From Gordionus sp. m RMFG-2023 (lineage: Eukaryota; Nematomorpha; Gordioida; Chordodea; Parachordodidae), in assembly GCF_954871325.1 (NCBI RefSeq), contig NC_088776.1, positions 61,094,954 through 61,158,953 of the forward strand: a stretch of DNA of 64,000 bases. The letters run 5' to 3'. The notes beneath the pieces are model-generated. The model searched no databases. It saw only the letters and a list, made by a program, of their open reading frames with translations, and had not been told where the DNA came from. This document shows, piece after piece, positions 46,749 to 57,299 of this stretch; position 1 is the first letter of the stretch; every line of letters starts with the position of its first letter. Both the position numbers and the translations under genes were made by a program.

Positions 46749-49700
46749 CTAAATTTTTGGATAAAGCTTGATTGAATCATAGAAGCTATTTAAAAGTATA
46801 AATTTGTATAAAGATGATAATAAGAAAAAGAATATTATTAGCAAACTTGCAAATGAATATGTTGCACCCAATGCAATTGCCGATACCATACTTCCTACAA
46901 TAGGTTCAAGGTTTAGGAACTTTTCTTTATTTGCGGAAGACCCTAAATATAATAAGATGTTAATTATTGTCGAAGTTATTATATAGACATAATCAGGAAA
47001 GGAGGAAAAGAAGGAAGGAAGGAAGGATTGATAATTAAAATAATGATGATTTGAATTATAATAAAATTTAATTATATTTTTAAATAAATGATTAGGGAAA
47101 CCTTCTTATAATCACCATTTCTAAACCATTGGTTTATTCACAGTGTTATATAAATCAAATTTATAATTTTATTAAAAATTACTTTTAGATAGTCAGATTT
47201 AAGTCATAGAGGTAAATGTTTACAAATGATATTCTCTGAGATTTTTTTACTCCTAAAGATAGGCTGGCCCTTAAAAGCTATTAAATAAAACTTTAATATT
47301 CCAGAAAAGAGAGCATTTTTTATGCGACTAATCAATAAAAAAATGTAATTTAAAGCTAGAATATAATTAACTAGAATTGATTCAATTCTCAACATAAATA
47401 TAAAAAAATTTTAATGAATAAATTGCTTTCTGCCTTATATTTAGATCCTCAATTTGAATCTTATTTGAATGAAGTTGTAAATAATTTAGTCTCATAAATC
47501 ATTTATTGATTTTATAGGAACATATTTAAAAATTTTTAGAATGAAAGTTTAGCATTGTAAATCTTTTTCTAAAGAAGGCTAGAGACGAATTAGAAAAATT
47601 TGTAAGATCCAAATGTAAAGGAGAAAAAAATGGTAAATAAAAAATGGAGGATAATAATTTAAACAGATCGTCTGATTAAAAAGTTTGCTAGAATGCTGGG
47701 AATTAAATAAAATAAAAAATCTATATAACCAGTTAAGCTAAACTATGATTTTTGGCACACAAATTCACAATAACACCGGAAATAAATTTTTGATTATTTA
47801 AAATATCTTTATTGCTTCGACATAATATATGACATAAATTATACGGTTAAATACAAATAAATGATATTACTTTAAATATTTTGTTAGTAAGATTCTATAA
47901 CCTTTCAAGAAATTCGTTCAGAAGAGTAACATTTTTTATAACGGGAACGAAGTAGTAAAGCAAAAATGCTCATGATCCATATCTCATATTTAGATATATT
48001 ATATTTATGATTGTATAAATTTTAATACAATATTTTTATGAATAAATTACTCAATTGTATTACCTTTTCTATAAAGATATGGTGAAGCATTACTTTAATT
48101 AATATAAAAATTTTGAAACAAAAAATAAAATAGCGGAAATATTAACAAATTTTCAATTTGTATACAGCTTTAAAAAAAATAATAATCTAAGAATGATGAA
48201 ATCATAATTAATTTTACTATAGAAAAGATATATAAGTGCATTAAATTGACATTGGGGAAAAAATATTAGATGTAGATATTAAATAGGTGATGGTCTAAAA
48301 TCCGTGTAAAAATGACTTAGCAGGCTATTGTGGACCTTTCATACAATTTTGAAGTGCATTGGGCTGCTTTGTGGTAAATTTATAATGAGCCAATAAGGGT
48401 AAATAGTTTAACATTGAAAAATTGAACAAATAACTAACGTAAACGCAATGGACTTTATTGATGTCAACTTTGTATAAAATTAGCATCAATGTGTTATTTT
48501 TTGAAATTTAAATTATTTTTAAGAGCGTTTTTTTTTTCTATTTAAAAATTTGATTTCCTCCATTTTTAGAATACCTACCCAATGAATATATAATTTTGTC
48601 AGGAATTTTTTGGTATATATAATAAATGAAGGTTATCGGTAATATTAACAATTCATAAGATAGATATTCTAAACATGCTGAATTAATTTACGATAAAATC
48701 AATTTTCTAAAATTAAAAAAAGGCGCTCAAAAAATTATATAAAGTTAAAGTAAAATAACAAAATGTTGGAAAAAACATATTGACGCTAATATATATATTT
48801 TAAAAAAAAATTATTTATAATATAGCTTTTACAAAAATTAGATAAAGTACGTGTAAAAAAAATAAATAAAACGAATCATAAAATACACCCAATCCCTTAT
48901 TAATGTTAAAAATAAATAAAATAAAATTGAACTTTTAAAAAAAATAATAATTTACCCATTAAAGGAAGTTATAGCCAAATTTTTATTTGTACTTTTCATA
49001 CGAGCCACGTCTAATAATTATATATAAAATAAAAGTTGAGAATAAATTATGTATTCTAAAAACTAGTATAATCATTATTTTTATAATATGTTGTTTAAAT
49101 TATTCATTGGGGTAGTCGCATTATGTTGAATCAAATATTTTATAAAGGCAAAATAATCATATAAAATAATTTATGCAGGATTCCACGCGATATTGAAAAA
49201 AATATTTGATTTTATCGACCTACCCTATAAATTTCAGACAATTTTGCTGAGAACCTTTTAACTATTCGTTTTTCCACAGATAATTTATATAAATTATAAA
49301 TGACTTTAAAGGTTAACGAAAAACTTTACAAATTATAAGATAGTTTTACTAAGCAAGCTAAAATAAATTTCCAGTGATGTCTGATTTTCAAATTTAAAAA
49401 AAATATACGCGCTCAAAAAATATTTTAAAGTTAAATAAAGAAAACTTTGCCAGAAAGAACACATTGTTGACGTTAATGTATATATTTTTTTTAAATTTAA
49501 CCAAAAACAGGATAAACAAGAGAGGCAATATATTATTTCCAACTATGAACCAACACTTTAAATTATTCAACTAAGAAAATTAACTGATTGCTTAATGGAG
49601 GTTTCTCCATATAATATATGTAAGTGATAAAATTTTTGCCGTTCTTTCGAACAAAATCTATTTCTAAAACGAGCATTTTTTTGAAAGATTATCTACTTAT

Positions 49701-50367
49701 AAATTTATCTTATTGAATAAAAATACTTTAATTATAAATGAATTTAATGCTTTTGAACTGTTAAACTTCATAAAATTTTTTTAAAAAAACATCTCAAATT
49801 TCTTTTATATTTTTGATTTTTTATATTTTTTGGAAAGTAGAAAAAAGATTAAAAGCAAATTATAATTTTTTCATCTTTAAAAATAATCGCGTTTTTGAAA
49901 AAAAAAATCTGAAATGTATTACGAGTGCTTTATTTACTCTATAATTTTTAGTATAATTTCGTCCATTTGTATCATTTATAATTTATATTATTTAAATCTA
50001 TGGTAAATAATATATTAAGTTTATGCTGCTTATATAGATATCAACAAGTAGATTTTCAAACATTATTATTATATTTATAAAAATTCAAAATATTGTTAAC
50101 ATGAATTATTTTGAGCGATCAGTTTAATAATTTTATAGCCCGTACCAGACTAGAGCTTTAAAACGGCAAAACTAATCTTAAAAATAAGGTGTAAAAAATA
50201 ATGAATCATATAAATATTATGTATTATATCATATTTATATTATGTAAACCTTTTAAGCTTCCAATGTTAATTATCCGCCCCATTGCTCCGCCCCAAGTCC
50301 ATAAGGTAGTATATAAAATTATTGGTATGACAAATATCCTGAGAATAATCCCATATATTATATTCAT
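46749..50367 (-). CDS. Gene B: paralogue of gene A, small membrane protein
   Basis: Function unknown. Exons on the minus strand: 50,367-50,250 (118 nt, as in A), 49,010-48,956 (55 nt, two codons longer than A), 48,092-48,064 (29 nt, as in A), 47,235-47,224 (12 nt, as in A), 46,942-46,749 (to TAG). The model gives about 135 residues. Shared text with A: MNII(F/Y)GI, RIFV(M/I)PII, a W-T-W and MGR motif in exon 1, DVARMK in exon 2, YLYR in exon 3. The last exon has a hydrophobic run (SAIALGATYSFASLLIIFFF), longer than in A, and a different end. Replacements are mostly conservative and gaps are whole codons, which points to coding constraint. The last exon may splice on at a phase-1 GTTTGC instead of ending. 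A LINE lies upstream of exon 1. Confidence 0.55.
47010..47030 (+). repeat. GGAA microsatellite
   Basis: Short run of ggaa/gaagg units around 47,007-47,027. Confidence 0.8.
47224..47235 (-). CDS. 12-nt candidate micro-exon of gene B (reads NII)
   Basis: Minus strand: acceptor AAATCTCAG, then AG AAT ATC ATT T, then donor GTAAACATTTACC, identical to the donor of the gene A counterpart at 7,227. Confidence 0.4.
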
Positions 50368-50689
50368 ATTATTTCTAATTTTTAAATAAAATAAATTAAA
50401 ATAATTTTTTTTAAAATAATAAACTTTGATTTAAAAAAACAAAATATTTATTTATTTTTTATTATTTTTTTTAAATTCAATTTTTTTATTAAAATTCATA
50501 TACAAATATGAAAAAATATTAATTAAAATTAACATTATATTATAGAGAATATAATAAAATATGTCATATATCAGTTTAAGTTAAAAAAAAAGATTGATAC
50601 AAATGTATATATTTATAAAAATAAAAAAACATTAAAAAAAAAATATCAAATGGCAAGGTCGGGCCATCATGTTTTAAATATTTGATAAT

Positions 50690-52380
50690 TAGATCTAATT
50701 ATAGAGATGGCGATTTTCTCTTGAGTTTGTAAAATGGAGAAAGGTATGATTTTTTAATTGATTTGATCTAAAGCTTCTCCAAAAGAGCAGGTTGATGTAG
50801 CTACTATGGGAACTAAGTGGTTATCACACATTAGGTGAGAGTATTTTATATTTTTTAGAGATTCGGCCTGTTAAGGGGATCATGGGAATTATTAGATGAA
50901 GCTATGGGATCATTGCAGGTAAAATCCCACATTAAAGACTTTCACATGAAAAAAAGTACGACGGTTTTGCCGCTGGGGCGTTTTTTATCTAAAAAGAATG
51001 TAGGTTCTAAAATACAGGCAAAATTGGCTTTATTTAAAAAAGAAGCTATTATAGCATTTATTTTATCATGTCGGCTGATTTTTGATATAAATTTACAGTG
51101 GAGAGCGTGTCTCCCATACGCGTCTGCCGATTGATTGCATTTAATGCAAATATAATGATTTAGGAAAGGTACTCCCAAGTGTAGATTGATTGCATAACGA
51201 AAAGCGTCCTTATCTGGCTATTTAAAATTCTGGGATAAATCTAACTATTCATGGCCAGATTTGTTGAAATTAAGAGATCTTAGGAGATATTTATATTGTG
51301 ATCATCGCTCAGGTTGAAGTAAGCTAAGGAACGAGATACCAATACTTGATCCCAATGTTGAATCTAATGGGACTGTGTTTGGTATAACATTAATATTCCA
51401 ACAATAAGGCTTCAAATAAATTATCTTTATCGATAGTAATTATTTACGAGGTAATATTTTATACTGATGAGATGAAGGAAACAAGGGCTATAATTAATAT
51501 CGATCTTAAGCCTAGTCCTCCAGATTTACAAGGGAGAGTTGCTCGAAGCCATGAGTTAGAATCGAGTGTGATGTTTAATAATTCTGTTATCATTTGAATT
51601 ATCTTTTGTTCATATTCTTTTAAAAGAATTTCAAAAGAGATAGCACCAGAAGTTTTTAAACAATACTGGATTTGAGGTATTAAAAGGGCGTTTTTGAGAA
51701 TCTAATATGCTTGATGGATGGGTAATTTTTTTAAGATCGATAGTTTGGGGAATAGTGATTGAGGGTGATTATTTAAAAAATTAAAAACTCCATCTGCACC
51801 TCCCAATGGGCTCTTAATATATTAAAATCATGTAAGGATGTCCATCTAAAGTTATCTAATGGTGTCTGTTAAAGGCGGAGAAGGATAAATTTCGCATTTA
51901 TTTATATTTAAGGATAAATTAAGTTGATCAGTTTGTTGATTATCTAGACAATTCTGAATTGAAGAAATGGTCCCCGGTATAATACAATCGTCAAGGTACC
52001 AAACGTAGATTGAGCTGAATGAAAGAGCAATATCACTTATTAGGTGTTTAAGGTTTAAGGGTATAGCAAAAAAGTAGTGGTCCTAATGGGTCACCCTGTT
52101 GGAAGCCTTCTGCAGAATTAATAATATAATCATTAAATTTGAGTAATGTCTTTGCTAAGATGGATGTAATTGTTGTAGTCAGGTGATGTTTCCAAGAAAG
52201 TATCGATCATTTTATACCTATTAATTGAATTAAAGGCATTGGATATGATTTTTGCTATATAATCTACAGGTTTGAGGTTGCATAAAACTAGTCCACTGCA
52301 ATTTGCGGCTTCACAGCCTCCTTTTACTCCAAATCCCACTTGGTAAGGAGCTAATCTTAAATATTTAATATTTTTAATTT
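50690..52380 (-). mobile_element. LINE with reverse transcriptase, several breaks
   Basis: Minus strand, N to C: GFGVKGGCEAA (about 52,340), NAFNSINR (about 52,225), GFQQGDPLGPLLFC (about 52,090), WYLDDCI with the catalytic Asp pair (about 51,995), LNINKCE (about 51,900), then the C-terminal zinc-binding pattern CIKCNQS...HALHC (about 51,150), ILEPTFF (about 51,000), WDFTCNDPIAS (about 50,930) and VPIVATSTCSFGEAL (about 50,800). These are palm and tail motifs of the same LINE family as the other fragments. Several frame changes and stops separate them, so it is dead. It is the longest copy here, inserted upstream of gene B. Confidence 0.9.
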
Positions 52381-52439
52381 AATATTATTCTCTTATTTTA
52401 TTTTTTTGTAAAAATAGGGGAACGTTATTGTTATAGTGA

Positions 52440-54145
52440 GCACAAATTTGAGTTGTTTGCGTTGTTGCGTTTTAAGATCTTTTGTTTAGAATAGGAGATT
52501 GTTTATTTATTATTACCATCGATTTAAAATTTTAACCTGAAGTAAATTATAAGAATTTGGATTTTGTAAATAACAATATCACCTGCCCATTTATTTTGTT
52601 AATTATTTTTTTTTAATTATATATAATTTATTCTTTTTCACATTTTTATATTAAATTTAACTTGCATAAACAACAGGAAATAATTTTTAGGACCTCTCTC
52701 TTACTATCATTATCTGAATAAAAAGGATTTGACGGTTATCGCCAAAAACCTCAAGTTCTTAAGGTTATGTAGCGTAGACTAATATGCAAAAAGAATTAAT
52801 AAAAATGTATTTAAAAAGCAAATCAGTTTGCGCTTTAGAGATGGTATTTAACTGTAGTAATTTTACCAATTTTAACGATACCATTAAAAGCATTATATGC
52901 TTTTAAAATGCTCAATTAATTTGCACTATTATTCATTGAATTAATTGTCTTAAAGAGTTTTCCCAATTTTTTATTTCTGAAGAATTAATAACAAAAATAT
53001 GAGCATTTTTATTAAATATTATGAACGTTCAAAATTATATAAAAAAATTTAAAAAAATCCTCTTGAAAGTGCATTAAAAAATTATATTATATAAAAATAA
53101 ATAAAAGTTCAAGCTACTAAAAAAAATGTTGTTTATAACCAAAAAAAAGGAGATTTGTACCTTTAAAATAAGTTTACTTTATAAATCATTTAAATTTTAA
53201 AAAATTTTTATAAGATTAAAAATTTATCAAAATTTTCAAAAAAAAATTAATTCTTTTATTTTTAATTAAAAATTTCTAAAAATCTAACAGATTTGAACCT
53301 TAAATATATTTTATATCTTTTTTTAATGCTAACTTATTAAATGCAGCATAATATTTTTCTTAAATATGTTAAATCTTTATTGTTTTTTTACAAAATTAGA
53401 TACATAAACTATTAAATATATTAATATGATAAAATTAATTTTTTTTTTTTAAAATATAATTTATTATTCTTTTTCAATATCGCAATAATTAAAATATAAA
53501 ATATATTAGTATTTTGTCATACATTATATCTACATAACCATCACAATATATTTATAATTTTTAAATTTTTTTTTAAACTAACAAGCCCGTTAAGAATGAC
53601 GAAGAATTTTCTCCTTTATTTCATGATGAATTAATTTAATACTTTCTCTTTTTTGATGATAAATGAATCAGAATATTCTTATAAGGTGTAAATAAATCTT
53701 TATTATAGATGAAGGGTATTCTAATATAAAATATGTTAAAGAAGTATAAATTACCTTTAATTTATGTGCACAAAAAATCTTTTAAAGATATTTTTATTCA
53801 TTTGTGACAGTAATTTATATAACTTAAAAAAAATATATCTTGCTAGATAAGAATTTTGCATAATATATTTTCGATTTAATACCCCACAAAACATTTATCT
53901 AGCAAGAATACATTTTTTAGGTCATAATAAAAATTTAAAGATATAGCAAAATATTATACGCAATAACATATTTAAAAATAATGGAAAATTTATGATTAAC
54001 CCCTCATGAAAATAAAATAAATTTCTGAATCACACCTCATAAAATAAAAATAATTTCTGATTCATCCATCATCAAATAGAGGGGAGGGGAGTAAAATTCT
54101 GATTCCCCTTTCATTCTTGACTGGTCATCGTAGTATAATATAATG
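52440..54145. other. Upstream flank of gene B, no gene seen
   Basis: Homologous to 12,640-15,410. The block 53,840-53,920 ('cttgctagataagaatttt' and following) is strongly similar to 15,035-15,120; no frame explains it, so it may be regulatory or an old repeat. Confidence 0.45.
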
Positions 54146-55153
54146 TAAAAAAATAAATTGTTATATAAAAAAAATGCTTGTATATTTTTAATATAGCTCA
54201 TACTTGGTATCTTATAAAAAATATAGCTTGACCCTTGTACTCAGGCTTAGGACTGAACCTACATATGTTTCTGCCATATAGCTGAAATACATGTAATAAA
54301 ATTAATATTCATCATTCATAATTATTTATTTATTTCACTTAAATCTTTTAATACTAATCTAAGTTATAGATCTATAATAACCAGCCGGGCTTTATAGTTG
54401 TTTATTTTGAGTGTTTAACAAATATATTTTGGATTAGATAGACCATGTATTAAAACAAAAATTGAAAACAGGAATGGCATGATAAAAATATTCTGAGTCA
54501 GAGCTGAGAATTTTGCCATTTGCAGACATATGATGAAGATTAACCCTTATAAATATGGAAAATGTAAATTTTATAACTTTATAAATGATCCATTTATATA
54601 GAAAGTGTGAAGTGTGAAATTAGATAAAATGGGAAAATACAATATAAATTATAAGGGTATTCTATTTCATTAAAATATTTGAAATATAATGCTACAAATT
54701 TGCTTGAAGAATATAATTCTAAATTAAACAAATTCATGTATCCAAAATATAATTTTCATAATTTAAAAAAATATTCTCCTATTTTATATTTTCACTAACC
54801 AGCCTAATATTTTTTATCTTGATTAACTATTTTATTTATGATACTTAAATTATAAATATTTAAAATAATAAGAAAAAAATCCTGGAATAAAACCCTTACA
54901 AAATATCTTAAAAACCCGTGGAAAATAAACACGTAAAAAAACCACGAAACCCCCCTCCCCCCTTACGCTTATATATAACACTTTTTGAAATTCTCTCAAA
55001 TAATAGGAACTTTTCCGCGAGATCTTCTTCAAATCGAAAATCGAAAAATGGTGGTAAATTATTAGGTATATTTTATCATAATAATATATGAGGGTTGAAA
55101 GTAAGAGAATAATGGTAGAGGGTAAGGTGTATGAGATTTTTATAAAGTTTTTT
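54146..55153. other. AT-rich, no gene seen
   Basis: No supported feature. A C-rich patch near 54,945-54,965 is unexplained. Confidence 0.45.
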
Positions 55154-55161
55154 ATTGTATA

Positions 55162-55580
55162 CAGTGGCGTAGCTAGGAATTTTCCTTAGACGGGGTCCAT
55201 ACATATAAAAGCATAGGGGCTTCGCCCCCAGACCCCCTTTAACGGGCCTTCGGCCCTTTTGCTCGGCCTTCGGCCGGGTTTATTTTACAAATATAACCAT
55301 ATCTTTGATAATATATATTAAATATATTTTTTAAATGCATCAATAATATGTTATTATAATTTAGTAGATTATTATCAAATACTTTATAATGATACTATCC
55401 AGAATAATTTCAATAGTAAAATAATATCCTTCCACAAACTCAAAACCAGAAAAATATAAATATTAATGGTATTTATTTGATATAAAGTCACTTTTAAGTC
55501 TTTTTGAACGTATAATCTAAAATAATTTTTGCTCTGGGAGGGATCCAAACCCGAAAATCACTCTCGTAGCTACGCCACTG
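55162..55580. mobile_element. 419-bp MITE with CAGTGGCGTAGCTA ends
   Basis: The left terminus CAGTGGCGTAGCTA is repeated in reverse at the right end (TAGCTACGCCACTG). The interior has GGCCTTCGGCC palindromes (about 55,236-55,275) near the left end and is AT-rich elsewhere. Only 'ATA' is shared by the flanks, so the target duplication and hence the superfamily are uncertain; such CAGTGGCG termini are often seen in hAT-type elements. Confidence 0.75.
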
Positions 55581-55869
55581 ATACACCAAATAAATACTCA
55601 AATTACTTTCGAAAAAATATTCAAAATAATAATGTCTAAATGATAGCGTACTCAGGGGATGCTTTTATCGTTTATGTCAAAGTACCCATATAAAATTTTA
55701 GAAGCTAAGTCTGGAAAGAAAATACAAGGCTGATGAAACTACTAGCTACTTTTGTGGAATTATAGAAGACTTAGCCTTTGTTCATGTGATATGGTCAAGG
55801 CAATGAAAATGATAATTCTTAGATCGGTACTCCGATCAATGGAAAAGATATTCTTGATTATTTCTAATG

Positions 55870-56250
55870 AAATGGAATATAGAATAAAAGAATAGAATAA
55901 ATTGTGTGCAATTGTATTGAATCATTAAGGAAGAATGATGATTTTATATTCAATTAAGATTAAAAAAACAAATGCTCAAAAAAATCATGATCATTTTAGT
56001 ATATATACAAAATTAACATCAATTTAATTTTAAATATAATATAATATAGCGTCTGAAGCCTTAAATCTTCTACATTAAAAAATCCATTAATAAACATTGT
56101 TACTTGTATTTAACATGCATCACCCCCCCCCCCCCAAAAAAAAAATATTTAAAAAAAATTTAATACGAAATAATTTTATAAAATCATCATTCTTCCATAA
56201 TTATTCAATACAATCGCATACAATTTATTCTTTTATTCTATATTCCATTT
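55870..56250. repeat. Inverted repeat, arms about 75 bp
   Basis: 55,870-55,947 and 56,178-56,250 are reverse complements with few differences and small gaps (for example 'aatggaatatagaataaaag' against its reverse at the right). The loop of about 230 bp holds a C13 tract (56,123-56,135) and the first of two direct repeats. Confidence 0.85.
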
Positions 56251-56912
56251 TATAATTGTGGAGGATACAAATGATGTAAAGATCAAGGTATTATTGAAGA
56301 CATTGGATCTAAAATTTCTTGCGGAGAATATTGTAGATAAAGCTACAAAAATAATAAACTATTCGAAACATGGGACAAAGAGATGGCTGTGAGTATCATG
56401 GATAACATTGATAATTTATCATATCAACAAATGAATTATTTGATACAAAAGAAAGTTGAAAAGAATTAAATCGCATGTATTTTTGAATTGTTCAATGCTA
56501 AGCCTGACAGACTTGTATTTTCGAGAGAATATCTTGACAGACTAATGCGGAATTAATAGCTATTCAGTTTTATATTAATTGTCGAAATGAAAAACTAAAA
56601 ACAAGATTGATTGAAGAAAACACAACAGAGCTATCAATGAGGACATTGTTGTCAAATGTCAATCTATGGAAATAAATAATATTAAAATCTTTGTAGAAAA
56701 AGATTCATGAAGAAGAAATGATGATGCAGATTGGCAAGGTTGTTCGTCGTGGAAAGATAACAAGCAGGTTTTTAAGGCAAACAACAACAATTGCAAAAAA
56801 ATAAAAGGTCAAAGTAATCATGATCATTTTAGTATATAAACAAAATTAACATCATTTTAATATTAAATATAATATAATATAATATATCGTTTTAAGCCTC
56901 AAGTCTTCTACA
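55984..56912. repeat. Direct repeats of about 95 bp flanking a 740-bp core
   Basis: 55,984-56,075 and 56,817-56,912 share 'atcatgatcattttagtata', 'acaaaattaacatca' and 'cttctaca' in order. The core between them is GC-richer than usual and reads in places like a retroelement gag (for example KLKTRLIEENTTEL near 56,590), but this is weak. Could be remains of an LTR-type element. Confidence 0.6.
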
Positions 56913-56919
56913 ATACTGA

Positions 56920-57290
56920 AATGAAATGAAAATGTATCTGCATAAGGATTTTATCCCCACTCTCCCCGGATGTCCTCGATATATAACATTCAAAACCTCT
57001 TTTTTTAGGTTATCAGGAATAATGATTCTATCATTATAAAATAATAGCCTTTCTTCGAAAGATAATTATCTTTAATTAAGATGATTTTTTTTAAACTTTC
57101 CTAATAATTATTCATATTATAAATATGCCAATGATTTTTTATTAATTTAATGATCTCTTTTAGATTTATATCATTGATAGTTTCACTTATAACTTTACTT
57201 CGAGTGAACGATAAATTAAATTGATCCTTACTTCACTAATCTCATTTTTATATTTTTTTAAATTTATTAATTTTTTCTCTCTCTATTTTA
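56920..57290. other. No gene seen
   Basis: AT-rich stretch with a short GC-richer patch at 56,955-56,985; nothing recognised. Confidence 0.4.
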
Positions 57291-57299
57291 TAGCATTAA

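Larger units (their letters stand above)
42679..54145. repeat. Segmental duplication, copy B
   Basis: This is the direct counterpart of 1-15,410, about 42.7 kb further along. It carries gene B and two copies of the 15-nt micro-exon unit. A LINE with reverse transcriptase (50,690-52,380) sits upstream of gene B, in the region that in copy A holds different LINE fragments. Similarity fades near 54,145, just after a block shared with 15,280-15,410. Confidence 0.8.

Noticed and set aside
46804-46986. Plus-strand frame of 60 residues
   Set aside because: It overlaps the last exon of gene B on the other strand; the in-frame gap and the shared acceptor with copy A support the minus-strand reading.
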